Shown: positions 11,425-24,607, counted from the stretch's first letter. The stretch is DNA of 64,000 nt from Trissonchulus latispiculum (GCA_030248195.1 JASAND010023082.1:1-64000); one strand, 5' to 3'. A program made the numbers and translations. The notes: generated by a model not told the origin, from the letters alone.

Positions 11425-12830
11425 CTTTAATAACATGCAAAAGTATTTGCAGAAGGGATAGTGCCGTTATGGTAACAGGCAAACTAACTGTAGGCCTAGT
11501 GTGCATCAGATTATCAAACAGTGTAAAAGATTATGACATGTCTAAAACGAATTTGTCAATGATGCTTGAACAGTACTTCACACATCTACATATTATCTTC
11601 ATAATTTCGTAAACAACATGTAAGGCAGTAGCAGCCAGCAGTGGTCACAAAACTTGAACAGCTACAGAAGGTTGATGTTACAAACAGTTTTTTTCACAGA
11701 TGCGAGCTGCAAATTGTTTCATTAAATCAAAAAATCGTGGAAGACTTCTGTTTTATTTGAAGTTTGATTTATGTACAGCATTGGTGGACAAGCGGGAGAT
11801 GGGGAGGAAATTTCACACACGAAGCTGTCTTTTCGCTTAAATTTTTTTGCAAAATTTTTTGTTGTTTTTGCTTTTTTGTATTGTTTTGCTAAACAGTTTT
11901 GCTCAACTGTAAAATGCAGTGTTTACTATATGGATTTTAACCAGAATGCCAGATCATGACAATAACTCAGATTTTTTAACACATATATTCTAAGTTTAGA
12001 ACAATTCGATTGCATATGATTTTAGATCACAACATATGTCGATACAGCATCAGTTCAGATCACAACATTTTTCTTTCCCTTTTAAAAGTTTCTACTACAC
12101 GTTAAAATACGAAAAATTTAGAAACGGCTTCAATTGAAAAATTGAAAAACCTATTTAAATTATGATAGCGTCATCCTTTTTTGCCACCTCAGTCGGCTTC
12201 CAGGGCTTGTGTTGGACAGACCCATCAATAATGACCCAGCCATTCCATGTTGCATGGGACGCTGGACATGATTTGTCATTGTGTCCTCCACCACTACCAC
12301 AGCCAGGGCACCCAGTAGTGGCTAAAGTTCATAATTCTTTATATATAAGAAGAAGAGTATGGCACTACAGGGCTTCTGTTATTGGCATTGTGTAAACGGT
12401 GCTCCGTCGTTTAATTAAAAATGAAAGAAAAATTATATTAAAAATTATCTTTACGCTCCAAGAATTGAGTAAATTTCTTTTAAAATTTGTTGCGAACACT
12501 CAAGTCATTTGCATTGTCCATGCCTATTACAAAGATCAAGTAAGGAAGGTTAATTTTTGAAACTGTCTTGTTTAAAATTTGCATCTTTAACTGTTTGAAG
12601 TTTGTTTTAATTTGGGAAACAACATAAAAATGATAGCATAGAATTCGTATATAACTGCAGAATAAGGGATGAATATTAAATGCTTTAAAGTTTGGTATAC
12701 CCTATCTGTGCTGGTAATCAATGTGCCAGTTGAAACAAGTTATAAATGAATTTAAGCAACTGTCCGAGAAGTCTGAATGCAACCTCAAATTTAAATTAAT
12801 TTAAAAATTAACGAAAGGGTAAAAATACAG
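11425..12830. other. Intron, possible small exon uncertain
   Basis: Intron between a kringle exon and a P1 exon. A Cys/Gly-rich minus-strand stretch at 12188-12321 (GCPGCGSGGGHNDKSCP) follows an acceptor (ctttag), but its length gives phase 1-0, which would break the frame into the next exon. I therefore do not call it. Nothing else is recognisable. Confidence 0.4.
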
Positions 12831-12849
12831 AATAATAAACGAAAAAGTA

Positions 12850-12960
12850 TGATGTCCGGGCCTGAGGTGGGGGTCGAACCCACAAGCTTTCCAAACTTTT
12901 TTCAAGCAAGCATTTTTCCGAAAACAATCGAGTTTGAATTGTTCTCAAACTGTAGTGACA
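12850..12960 (-). repeat. tRNA-derived SINE fragment
   Basis: On the minus strand the segment contains a B-box, GTGGGTTCGACCCCCACC, followed by TCAGGCCCGG. The same 3' junction (GTGGGTYCGAYCCCCACCTCAGGCC) occurs at 47351-47384 on the plus strand. Only the 3' half of the tRNA-like head is present. Confidence 0.6.
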
Positions 12961-13319
12961 GGCTATATAGCCATGCTACACATCACACAAGACAAGCTCA
13001 AGCTGACAGGTGGTTTATATAGAATATACCGAAGAAAAATGCGAAGCGAAGAATAAATTATAAGCTATATTTCTATACTGATGAGCTATACTGATGCTAC
13101 TGTCAGGGCAAACCAATACTTTTGAAATTCTTAAATTCTGACGTGAACGGAATAATGTTAATACAGTGGAATTGATTATGAAACAAAAGATGACACTAAC
13201 ATAGATCAATTATGACTTTTTACAGTAATAAAGAGAGTGCAGTGCCGATTTTGAAATATAAATTATATTGTTTTGAAGAAACAAAACTAATTTAGTAAAC
13301 GAACATATTCTTTACATAC

Positions 13320-13622
13320 CTTTGCCGACTCTACAAGCCTTGAAGCAAAATTCTAGAACAGTTTTATTGAGAACTTGATCTTTCACATAACACACAGGGC
13401 CGAATTTGCTTCCAGCAATGTTTTGGTACAGTCCCACGTTTCTGCAGTAATTGTGATTGCGATCAGAGTTTGTAAGGAATTTAGTATCTACACTATTCCA
13501 ATTGAGGCAGGTGGACCCAGATAAAGTTTTGGATTTTGTTCCATTGTAGGCACCTTCTTGCTGACAGTAAATAGACTTATCATACCAGCAGTTCTCTTCG
13601 GTTACAAAACATTTCTTGAAAT
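13320..13622 (-). CDS. Kringle exon (third of the large gene)
   Basis: It encodes a diverged kringle: FKKCFVTEENCWYDKSIYC at the start, GAYNGTKSKTLSG, CLNWNS, then NYCRNVG, GPVCYV and EFCFKACRVGK. Six kringle-type cysteines plus an extra pair at the start are visible. It enters after cttcag in phase 1 and leaves at AAAG|GTATG in phase 1, so it is a symmetric module. It lies between the degenerate kringle at 20.8 kb and the final beta-prism pair. Confidence 0.82.
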
Positions 13623-14469
13623 CTGAAGCAAAAACTTGATTAGTTTGTATTTGGGCTTTGCTTTATATTTTGCTTTATACTTCTATCAAAAAATTCTGAC
13701 TCCTGACAAATTAGCGAATTCACGGTCTTTCCACGACAGCAAATGCGACAGCATTTCCCGTGGAAATGAAAACACTGGTATCACAAAAAGAAAAATTTCA
13801 AAAAGCCTGGCAGCGTTCCGAGCAACTTTCCGAAACCCAAAACAGGAGCAAAAGTCCAGTACGAATGACAACTTCCTAATGGGATTTGCCTATGCATTTT
13901 ACACAAACCGCTAAATGCCGAAGGCGCCAGCAGTATTCTGCAAGTCCTGATACGCTGAAACACAAGTTAAAATTTCCGAAACGATTGGGAGGCTTCTTTA
14001 GCAGCTTTGCAGGGTACCACACAGACTTCTGTCTTCAATTTCGGTCATTTGTGCCAGAATGTTTCGATAGACGCATTAGTGGACGCCAATATGGAACAAA
14101 CGCAAAAGTGCACTGCCACAATGTAGTAACAGACTGCTCTATTTACTATATAACTATATATGTATCTATATATTATATAAGTTAACTTAATCAGGAGATG
14201 CAATCTCTCAAAGCCATCAAAGATACTTCATCTCTCCGGTTTAGTTTGAAATTTTCTATTTGCATTTGGTTTGTTCATGTTTCTTTGCGGATATCTTCAA
14301 GCAGGAACCAACACCAGATCAAAAACGTTGTTACGGTTGTCTCGTGCACGTCCATTCGGCCCGATCTCCAATCCAATCCCCGGAATTTCCCTGGAATTTT
14401 GGAATTTCTGGAATTTTCTACCTGTCGACACCGTTTTTTTCGTTGAGATTGAGGATCATCTACGATCCT
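13623..14469. other. Intron; possible LTR of the adjacent gypsy element
   Basis: No exon recognised. The part next to the integrase (about 14190-14430) has tgtcgacaggtag on the minus strand after an A-rich run, which could be a polypurine tract and LTR start. I found no second copy near 20 kb, so this LTR is not established. Confidence 0.3.
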
Positions 14470-14479
14470 TCGGCGTATC

Positions 14480-15130
14480 GTATCTTTGCGAGAACGTCGA
14501 ACAACGCGTCAGTTTTAACATTCTCCACTAGTAAGAGTGCGTCGGATAACAGTATTTTAATCTCCCCCCATTTCCCATTCCCAGGAGCTAGCTCTTACAG
14601 ACTTGAACCGAACTTTATCACCAACTTTAGGTTTATGCTCCCTGCGCTGGCTCTTTAACTTCTTTACCAACAGCTTTCCAGATATTTTATTTGTCCTGCA
14701 ACCTCTACCATACATCAGTTCTGACGGCGTTCTTTCTGTTGAATCTGGGGAGATTCTGTACGCAAACAGAATTGGTACACTACAACAGCAATTCCGTCAA
14801 ACGCGGTTTTGACCAATTTTCAACAATTCAAACAAAGCGCTCAGAAAATCCATTGGACTGTGGATGACCCGGTGGCGATGTGAGATGTTGAATTTCAAGC
14901 CTGTGACAAAACTTGTTGAATTCTGCACTGGTTAAAGCTGTTCCGTTATCACTGACCAAGGTTCGAGGCATTCCTGTTTGTGTAAATAACTGCCATAGAG
15001 AGGTAATGGTGGATTCTGAACTAACACTAGGCACCAGGACTATATCTAACCAATGGGAATAACTGTCCACCACTATAAGCCACAGGACCGCAGTGATCAA
15101 CGTATACCCTTTGCCAAGCTTCGCTTTCAA
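14480..15130 (-). pseudogene. Gypsy integrase core and C-terminal part
   Basis: The DDE core is visible: D in VVDSYSHWLD, D in LVSDNGTALTS and E in PQSNGFSERFV. Beyond 14828 the similarity continues in other frames with TERTPSELMYGRGCRTNK and KPKVGDKVRFK, the usual integrase C-terminal region. The frame changes show that it is dead. Confidence 0.85.
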
Positions 15131-15231
15131 GGATGCCAGGGGATACTATCGCTAGGTAAGCTATTCCTGGCCTTCTGACAATGAAGAAATTTTCCAACAT
15201 AAATCTCTATATCTGACGGGAAGCCCGGCCA

Positions 15232-15698
15232 TCATACATAATCTTTGCATTTCAAATTCATCTTAGAAATTTCCATATGGCCCATGTGCATCCTACTCGT
15301 TGCCTTTGACCTGAGCTCACGTGGATCCACAATCCGGTGTTTCCAAAGAACTAAACCATTTACGCCAGAATGTTCTACGTTTTTCAAAGCATACAATCTG
15401 AGCTCTTCGGATAAATTTCTTGGCCATCCTTCTCGAAGGTACCGTTGTACTAGACTCAGTGTTTCATCTGCTGTTTCGCCTCCTGTAATTCGCTGAAGGC
15501 AATGGCCAGCGGAAGAGTCGTTAACCATCTAGCAACTATTGCTTGAACCTCGGCACATTCTTTACTTTCTTTGTAATTTGTTTCTGGCAATGGTAAGCGC
15601 GAGAGTTTTTTGGCGTTTTCATGAGGACCATTGCTTTTGTGTTCAATTTGATAGGAGAAGCTTATCAGAATCACCGCCCATCGTTCTAATCTACACAC
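15232..15698 (-). pseudogene. Gypsy RNase H tail and integrase zinc region
   Basis: It includes RLERWAVILISFSYQIEHK (15.64-15.70 kb), which in gypsy elements follows the RNase H, and HRIVDPRELR with GHMEISKMN, matching the linker and zinc-binding part before the integrase core. The two pieces lie in different frames. Confidence 0.7.
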
Positions 15699-15729
15699 CG
15701 TCAGTCACAGGCAAAGAACTTGTTGGATG

Positions 15730-15953
15730 AAACAGGTAACGTAAGGTAAAGGTGACCCCTGGGGAATATCTCCTTCCCTGCTTCAGGGACAAGGGTTGCC
15801 GGTGCTTATCCCGGATATACAGCCGTAGAGCTAGGAGTATCACCACAAATGATGACTACATCCGTGTAAAGGGGGACAGCCCTTCAATGCTTTACGCACT
15901 ACACGGACTCCTGTTACCTTCCCACAGTAGTGGTACCCATTTGCCGGCCAATT
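15730..15953. mobile_element. SINE-like insertion inside the gypsy element
   Basis: The segment breaks the RNase H homology between ...TDHKPLTAMHP and the RLERWA block, with catcc at both edges as a possible short duplication. It contains gacaagggttgccggtgc and gtagagct; a related copy is at 23395-23465. One end is a run of aggtaa/gtaagg repeats (15736-15757), which resembles a SINE tail. Confidence 0.6.
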
Positions 15954-16224
15954 AAGGATGCATAGCTGTTAACGGCTTGTGATCAGTTTGTGAAATGAAG
16001 TTTCTTCCAACCAAGTACATATTAAATCGCTTAACACCAAAAATAATCGCAAAGGCTTCTTTCTTTAATTGGGAGTAGTTTCTTTGTGCAGCACTCAGAG
16101 ATTTCGAAGCAAATGCGATTGAACTTTCTTGTTCGTCGGGGAAGCGGTGACTCAGCGCAACGCCAACACCATAAAAAGAAACGTCGCACGCTGCCAAATG
16201 CTTCTGCGGATCAAACTGAACCAA
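15952..16224 (-). pseudogene. Gypsy RNase H domain
   Basis: Typical Ty3/gypsy RNase H: ACDVSFYGVGVALSHRF with the first Asp, AFASKSLSAAQRNYSQLKKE with the Glu, and SQTDHKPLTAM with the last Asp. The frame ends at the edge of the SINE-like insert. Confidence 0.85.
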
Positions 16225-16574
16225 AAGGTTGTCTTTACTGAGCTCAGATTTCAGCAGCTGAAAAGATTCTTTGCAGGTACGGGACCAATTTCACAGGGTT
16301 CCTTTTTGTAACAGAGTGTAGAAAGGAGCACACTTTGCTGCAAACTCGAGAATGTACTTATTATAGTAGTTTGCCAGACCCAGGAAACTTTTCAGCTCAG
16401 ATACACTTGAAATCTCTCTCATCATCAGCAGAGGGTCTAACTTCGTTTAATAAATGGGTTTAACACCAGCCTGGCATACTGTATGGCCAACCATATTAAC
16501 AGTAGTTTTGAAAAACTGGAACTTCGATAAACCTAAGCGGCCGTTCAACTCTTTAAATCGTTCGAACACCATCT

Positions 16575-17280
16575 CTAAATGTCCAAATGTTCTTCCACAG
16601 TTTTTCCTGTAATAATATCATCACGAAACCATGCCTCGCCAGGTATTCCTTGCAAATGTTGATCTATTTGCCTTTGGAATATCGTTGGGGCAGAAGCAAT
16701 ATCAAATGGAAGGGGAGTATTAATCACGCACAAATCGCTGCTCTCTTTGTCGATAAGAACTCGATGATGGGCTCGGGTCACGTCCAATTTCGTAAAATAT
16801 TGTCCCCCATTTAGTTTTCCCAAAACCTCAGCCACAAGGGGTAAAGGGTGTGACTCAACAATTAGTAGACTGTTAACAGCCACTTTAAAATCAGCACACA
16901 CCTTAATGTTGCCGTTAGGTTTCACAATAGGAACGATTGGGGCGGCCCATAAGGATGCCTTTACGGGTTCCCGTATGCTCTCGCTCACCTCTTTTCGTAG
17001 GGTTTCGATGACTTTATCTTTCCGAAAACGGAATTGGGCGGGGATTGAAGAATCTTGGACGAGCTTTATCCTGAAGAACCAACTTTGCCGGTCGGTGGAA
17101 CCTTGACTTTCCCAAGTCGGTACCACGGATCATATGGTCATATTTTTGAAGTAATCTCTGAAGTTTGCCATTATCCTTTCTATTGAGCTCAATCTCTGAA
17201 ATCTGCTTCACATCTTGTTGTTTGTTGTGAATTCGTCCAGTATGAGTCACGGCCATCCCGTCGACCTTTACATTGACCAA
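16575..17280 (-). pseudogene. Gypsy reverse transcriptase, two frames
   Basis: The upstream frame (17014-17280) carries LLQKYDHMIRGTDLG and KARPRFFNPRPIPFSER; the next (16575-17126) has SLWAAPIVPIVKPNGNIKVC, YFTKLDVTRAHH, and a WFRDDIITG block. The catalytic DD pair remains, but the aromatic residue normally two places before it is changed, giving F-R-D-D. The frame shift near 17100 disables the protein. Confidence 0.87.
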
Positions 17281-17840
17281 TCAAGGTCTACCAGCCAAGG
17301 ACTTGCGTTCACCTTTGACAACGTAGACTTCACATTCTTTAGGCCATTTTCCTCCATACAGCAAACTTGCATATTCGCTTTTCCCAGTAAAGGTATATTA
17401 TCCTTAGTGTATGTTGTCAGTTTCATGCTGGTGGGTTTCAGCAAGCACGGATTGCCTATTTCTTTCCAAAGTGCTCCATCAATTACCGTTGCGCCGGCTC
17501 CGGTATCCACTTTCATCCAGCCCCAGGTACCGTTGATCTCAAACCAAGCTCTCCATGGTGGAGACGGTTCAGCATTTCCTCTCAGCTGATAGACTGCCCA
17601 GCAGCCGTCCTGTTCCTCTGAATCACCAGATTCCCGTAGTTCTTCAACGTTAGTCTTCCAATTTACAGGGTTGAATAGGCGCATTTTGAGCCTTACTTCT
17701 TGCGGTTCTCTTTGGATTCCGGCACTGCCTGGCATAGTAACCTGTTCGGCCACAGTTACAACAAGTCGCGGTGGTCGCGGTGGTCGTGGTCGCAGGACAT
17801 TTACAGGGCCTATGACCTTTCCTGCCCCATCTGCCACAGT
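17268..17840 (-). pseudogene. Gypsy zinc knuckle and protease
   Basis: The protease has the active-site block KVDTGAGATVIDGALW and downstream NIPLLGKANMQVCC. Upstream, in another frame near 17.75 kb, CCNCGRTGYYARQC is a CCHC-type zinc knuckle after an ATTTTATTATC linker. A frame change separates the two. Confidence 0.8.
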
Positions 17841-17849
17841 GAAATTCAG

Positions 17850-18308
17850 GTTCGGGGGTTCGCGGGTCGACTTTCTGAATGTCAGTGGCAGCAGCAGCGG
17901 TCGAATTTTTCTGATGGCGAGTTATTTGAATCGTTGCTGCCTCTGATTGAGACGTTTCTAGTATTCCCGCTATTTTTACCGTATTTTCGAATGTCAGGTT
18001 ATTCTCGATAACAGTTTTCTTTCTCTTTGAATCCCAGAATCGGATATACCCGTCAGTCTTTCATCCTGTTACTGTGTGGTAGTATGAAATTTATAGCCTT
18101 TCATTAGTTTCGTCGGCTGGGAATCTAGGTGACCTTGTAATAAATGGAAGTTCATGAAATGTCTTTTCCCGTGGTAACCCAGGGGCAACCAATGACTTTA
18201 AAATGTCATACGTTTCCGCACCCACAGTCGACTTTAAGTATGCCACCTTTACTCAATCATCTTCCACTTTCCTCACCAATAGGGCACAATCCTGCACCTT
18301 TTTAACTC
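17850..18308 (-). pseudogene. Gypsy gag, C-terminal half
   Basis: On minus, KVAYLKSTVGAETYDILKSL and VAPGLPREKTFHEL match the conserved gag core of Ty3/gypsy elements. The N-terminal half (GSFGGQAESCSSYQDRLE) continues at 19.66-19.78 kb on the far side of an inserted inverted-repeat element. A stop precedes KVAYL. Confidence 0.7.
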
Positions 18309-19660
<1,352 letters not shown>

Positions 19661-19835
19661 CACTCCAGCCTATCTTGATAAGAGCTGCAACTTTCAGCCT
19701 GGCCACCAAAACTGCCAGTTAAGGTATAAGCATCAGACTCCATATATATATATAATGCATGGCTTAATTGCACAATGCAAAATTTTGGTTGGCCCAGCAA
19801 CCCAGCCAGAAAACGAACATAATCCCGTTCGTAAA

Positions 19836-19859
19836 CTATATCGCTACGTAGCGATATAG
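19836..19859. repeat. Perfect 24-bp palindrome with second half-copy
   Basis: ctatatcgctac followed by its exact complement. The right half recurs at 19895-19909 (gacgtagcgatatag), and the outer sequences cgtaaa and tttacg are also inverted, so 19830-19920 may be a very short foldback element. A second, shorter (TA)n run follows at about 19930-19952. Confidence 0.85.
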
Positions 19860-19920
19860 GCAAGTGTTACCATATAGACTATCACACAGGTGTAGACGTA
19901 GCGATATAGCCCCATTTACG

Positions 19921-19921
19921 A

Positions 19922-19952
<31 letters not shown>

Positions 19953-20511
19953 TAACTTAGCTTAAACAGGCGATGTAAACACTCAAAGTCATATAATACT
20001 TCACACATCTTATTATTTTACTTTTTGTTGCTGGGACACTCTTTTGAATTTTTTCGTTCTGTTTTCCCGAAGCCTTTTAGACGCTGTCCATTGCAATACT
20101 GCTGGTTGTGTAAACACTGGTCATCGACTGATCACTGGTTTAAAACTCGGAATTCAAGGAAAGGTTATGCCGAGGATACTGCAACCTAACACCATCCGAC
20201 TAGATGTTTTGCGATGTGGTTTGGAACCACATTCTTTGGGAAAAGTGGTGATTCATTCTCATTTATGAAATATTCTTATCAAACAAACATTTCACAGTTA
20301 TCCCTGGCATGTATCTGATTAGCATACAATTTTGGGTTCCAACTCTCTACTGCATGAACATTAGTTAAACATTTAGTTTTTAAATTATACTATCAATCAG
20401 AAAATCTATTCTGATTTTCCGATGCTCGGTTTAGCATACTGGTGTACGTTTTATACTGTCAAAAATTAAAGAATTCAGAAACAGCATTTCACATACAAGA
20501 TTCATACTTAC
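19921..20511. other. Intron, no gene recognised
   Basis: It holds a (TA)n tract and otherwise unremarkable AT-rich sequence. A gypsy LTR might be expected here but none could be shown. Confidence 0.35.
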
Positions 20512-20803
20512 TAGGTATACTGCTACAGTTTTTGAAACAGGGTGTGAAATAATTTTTGCCCACAGCACAACAATATGGTCCCAAATAGATAACCACCAGG
20601 ATTGCGGCAAAATCTAGTCTCGCCATACTTATTACTAAGTTTTGAGTGATATTCTCTGTCTGACCACCTTTCACATTGTAAACCTTTGAAATCCACAGCC
20701 TTGTCGCCTTTATAATACTGGTCTTTTGCACATTGTGGCACATCAATCCAACATTGAAATTCGCTGTTGAAACATTCGTCAAAGTAGGAGAAGGTAGGTT
20801 TAC
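20512..20803 (-). CDS. Kringle exon with one-base frameshift
   Basis: It encodes a kringle: KPTFSYFDECFNSEFQCW, then CERWSDREYHSK and FCRNPGGYLFG. After that the kringle continues only in the +1 frame (GPYCCAVGKNYFTPC, FKNCSS), so one extra base lies near 20575-20582. It enters after tttcag in phase 1, matching the P2 exon at 23797, and leaves at CCTA|GTAAGT in phase 1 when read in the second frame. Either this allele is damaged, the exon is skipped (it is symmetric, so skipping keeps the frame), or the base is an assembly error. Confidence 0.78.
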
Positions 20804-21201
20804 CTGAAAAATAAAAATTCTAAGTGTCGTGTTTGCGCTGCTAACTTCTTTTTTGCTCTCTGCAAAGTATCACACATCCCAGTCTGGAGAAAAGTAAAGT
20901 AAATACAGCTGTTTACAGTCGGAACATTCAAACCTAGCTGACGAAGCTAAGAAAATTGTTTGGAATTTCCAAACAAATAACTGAGAAATATGGTCTTACA
21001 CAAAAATGTGGTTAAAAACTGTGATGGACTTTGCAGAACTTAAATTAATTAACGAGACAATTAACAATTGACAATTGCTTCTGAGCAGAATTTTTATATT
21101 GAAAACTTGACAACACAGAATCAAGCAAGAGTGCATAACAGCAAGAGTAAGAAATTATTACACTACTATGTACTATTAGCATGCCAGACATGCTTGGTTT
21201 A
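20804..21201. other. Intron, nothing recognised
   Basis: AT-rich sequence between the damaged kringle exon and a TTAA-flanked MITE. Confidence 0.4.
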
Positions 21202-21205
21202 TTAA

Positions 21206-21681
21206 CTCGGGACCGCCCCCCGTAACTTCCGGGGGTCCCGCTACACGCGAGTCTATTCGCTGATTCGCTAGGTAGCCTAAGGCTTACTGCAGGTAATTTA
21301 TTAGTAATTTTTATTAAATTAATTATAACTTTAATTAGATTAATGGAATTAAAAACCTGATTCGACAACTTTGTACACTTTTCTGCTCTTTTCAGTGATA
21401 TAAGAATTGTATCATAATACAAAAGTCCGAAGGAATGTAATATGTAACAATTGTCATATCATCGAAAAGAGCAGAAAAAAGCTAAAAGTTATCGAATTAG
21501 TTTTTCAATTGCATCAACCTAATTCAAGTTATTATTAATTAATGCAAATTACTAATAATAAATTACCTACAGTAAGCCTTAGGCTAACTAGCGAACCAGC
21601 GAACAGACACGCGCTTATATGAAAGAGTGTAAAAAAGTGTAATTAGTGCTAAGGACTCCCCAGAAGTTACGGGAGGCCGAC
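21206..21681. mobile_element. MITE flanked by TTAA
   Basis: A 476-bp element with inverted ends: left ctcgggaccgccccccgtaa, right reads gtcggcctcccgtaactt on the other strand. An inner inverted pair, gcctaaggcttactgcaggt against acctacagtaagccttaggc, is stronger. TTAA stands on both sides (21202-21205 and 21682-21685), the target of piggyBac and Kolobok superfamilies. No transposase is encoded. Confidence 0.7.
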
Positions 21682-21685
21682 TTAA

Positions 21686-23390
21686 TGCACCGAGCATACG
21701 TAGCATGATTTGTACATGGTAGTGCAAACGTTTCTTACTATTGTAGCAGGTCTGGGGGCATGTTACAACTGAGCAGAGAGTTCTGAGTTGGCAGTGGAAG
21801 CTTAGCGCTGGGTTCGCACCCGACACCCGCTACAGTTCAGAATTTAGACTAGTTCTATGGGCTGAGTTTTCACCCGACATCCCTTTCTTATCACGGTGGA
21901 TCACAGTGGATAAGCCTTCGATTTGAAGAAACAAGAACTTGGTATATTTCTTTACTGAAATTCACATCAGCGCACAGCGGAAACAAAACCAATCCAGTCC
22001 GGTAAAACAGTCGTAGACAAGGGCTTAAAAGTCTGCAGTCGTGTCTTGCTTTTCGTTTGTTAGGAGTATCTGCTCTGTTTTTTTCGGTCCTCAATGTTTT
22101 TGTTATTCCAAAACTTGGGCTCAATTGCGTCAGTGAAATGCGGTTCCTCTAATCTTAGTTTCATTTTTCAAGTTTTTTGCTAACTTTTCGACAGAATAGG
22201 AAACACAAAAACTCCAAAACCTTAGGGTTAACATTCGTCAAATTTTCAGTTCCTAGAACTCAAGTTATCCCAGCCCAACGTGAAATAGTACGCCTAGATT
22301 CACTTTGCATTTTAGCCAATAAAATTTTATCAATAAAGTACTACGGTAGCTTCAAAGGCCTCAGTTACACAACAACTTTTGCTGAAAGCAGCAGCAACCA
22401 AGAACTGCGAAAGAATGACAGCTACGAACAAATACAACAGTGAAAGACTAGGATAAGCTGCACTAGGCAGCGTTGAATATTACGTAAGCTATATAAGTTT
22501 AGTTTTAATTTATTTCATAGGTACGACAGATAACTTCTCTAATTTTCTAACTTATTAATTGAATTTGTATTATTGTTATAGGTAAATGAAAGAATGCTTG
22601 AATGGCCGCGTGATGTTTATATCCACGTAGAATTTCATGTGCTTAATGTTTAATCTTGTGACACTATTATTACTCTTGACAGAATCAAATAGAAATAAAA
22701 AGCGGTCAAGGTTTGGATTATTTATTGGTGCTTTCGGGTTTCAAAATCCTTTAATCTTTGCCGCTTGCCAACATTGACAGTGGTAGCCACTGTCAGTAGG
22801 TATTAAAATGGTTTCGTTTGTAATCTTGGGATCACTTGAGTACCAGTTTTAAGTCCAGTAACTGTCCTTTTTTAAATTTGAAAATCGTTGTTTTCTTGAA
22901 TACCGGCACATTTTGATCCCAAGTTACCACATTATTATTTTGATTTCAATTTTGGTTAATTGGAGACAGACTTTGACAACTTCAGCTGGAAAATCACACT
23001 GGGGACCAATGACCATACACTTGGGAGAATCGACGAAGGGATGACTCCAAAAAATTCAAAAATCCTAAGCAATAGCAAAAGTTGCAAGTATTTCGTTTAT
23101 TAGACCAAACATTGATATGAAATGAAATTTTCCACGATTTTGAATTATTGTTAAAAGCTGCCAAAATTAGCTTGCAAATGTAAAGTTTTTGTCAAAGGCT
23201 GTGTTTCCTTTGGACGGGGAGGTCTACCTTTTTGTTGAAGCCTGCACCCTATTTTCTTCCCGTTATCCTATGTCGGGCACTTGACTTGATCAAGGATAAG
23301 AGTTGTAAACTTGACAGCAAACGCAATTAAAAACCGCTACTGGGAGTACAGAATCATTGTTAAAGGCAAATGTGGACTCTGGAAGCTTCT
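21686..23390. other. Intron, no exon recognised
   Basis: About 1.7 kb of AT-rich sequence. A plus-strand reading frame at 22177-22443 is open but has no recognisable domain or splice context. I do not call a gene. Confidence 0.4.
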
Positions 23391-23394
23391 ATTC

Positions 23395-23470
23395 GTCATC
23401 CATGCTGCATAGACAAGGGCTGCCGGTGGCAGGCCCCGGATAAAAACCGTAGAGCCATGAGTGACGTTTG
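23395..23470. repeat. Second copy of the dispersed SINE-like repeat
   Basis: gacaagggctgccggtggca and gtagagccatgagtgacg match the insert at 15730-15953 over its central part. This copy is shorter and has no visible target duplication. Confidence 0.5.
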
Positions 23471-23796
23471 GAATGAGTAATGATTACTGCTTCAGTAGAA
23501 GAACGCCCAGCGCCTCAAGGTGGAAAATAATTATGAGAAACGAAAAGCTTGGCTAGCTTAGCCGCCTAGCTCTTTAGCGCAGCTAAAGTCACAACTTACT
23601 CTATATTTTCTGTTCTCCAATACAAATGGTGTTGATTGTATACGACGGATATATCAATGACCATATTTCTTATAGTTTGTCATTCTACGTTCTACGTATA
23701 ACTACGTTTTCTCAACATTAAAATTTTTAGTTAACGTCAACTTCAATTGCAAATAACTAGGAAGTCAGTAGCTTACGAGACAGCAGATACTCTCAC

Positions 23797-24074
23797 CTGA
23801 CATTTGGTCAGCAGTCGCTGGGTTCCAACGCATTTGACAGGTAGCAGCCAGTCCGCTAATGGAATCCCAAACTTTTACATGAAGTTCCGTTATACCATGA
23901 AACTCAGGGCACTCCCATTTTGAGTCATTGCCTCCTACTTGGCCATACGAAAGCGTGTTTTGTACCACGTAGTAATTGGAAAGCTTTCTGCATATTAACC
24001 CAAGCCGATTTATCACTTTGTACTTATAACTGCCATAGAAGCCTGTTGCAACATATCCATGCTGGCATTGTGAC
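23797..24074 (-). CDS. P2 exon (third module)
   Basis: Begins SQCQHGYVATGFYGSYK after caacag in phase 2, then NRLGLICRKLSNY, and a second repeat with SKWECPEFHGIT and LAATCQMRWN. It leaves at TCAG|GTGAGA in phase 1 and joins in frame to the kringle at 20803. If the donor is not used, the frame reads 11 more codons to a stop at 23765, so a shorter isoform is possible. It is close to the exon at 27188-27462 (GYIATG/GYVATG, GLTCRRLSNY/GLICRKLSNY). Confidence 0.75.
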
Positions 24075-24607
24075 CTGTTGCAACATTTAGTCATCCATTA
24101 TTTATTCATCAATAAATTTTATTAGTCGTTGGTACAGCATTATTTATCAACTATTTCTTTATTTATTACATGTTCATTTAACAATTTGTAATTTTATAGC
24201 TTAGTATTCACATCTTTATTGAATTTGACTGCAATGGGGCATACGTTTGTGACAGCACAGTGAACTGAACCAATTAGCAAATGCTATTCACTGGAAAGTC
24301 TTTTCCCAAATACCATTCCATGCTTCAAATGCTTTCAATATCAAAAGCTGCAAACATTCATGACATCTACTGCAACTTTTTCTGAAGCAATTTGTGCTCA
24401 CGGTGGCTGTGCTCCTATTTGTTGTATGTAAAGAGCCATGTATATACTTAATATCTAAGCTAATCTAAAGCGCACATGCCTTTTCGCTGTGCCATGTCGC
24501 GTCCACTTTATGACCAAGAAACGAGACGAGAAGTGGAGCCATCTCATTCGAAAACGTTGTCACAATACATTAGTTATCGACAATGCAGTACCCAGATAGA
24601 AACTCAC

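Noticed and set aside
11425..11506. Signal peptide in front of the P1 exon (alternative start)
   Set aside because: The hydrophobic frame is the pyrimidine tract and end of an intron; the acceptor ttaaag and phase 1 border fit the other P1 exons better.
12188..12321. Cys/Gly-rich coding exon of the large gene
   Set aside because: It has an acceptor and GCPGCGSGGG-like content, but the only donor gives phase 1-0, incompatible with the following phase 1 exon, and other frames are equally open.
13886..14185. Plus-strand 99-codon gene
   Set aside because: No domain, no splice context, low-complexity end; it lies next to the gypsy element and may be LTR sequence.
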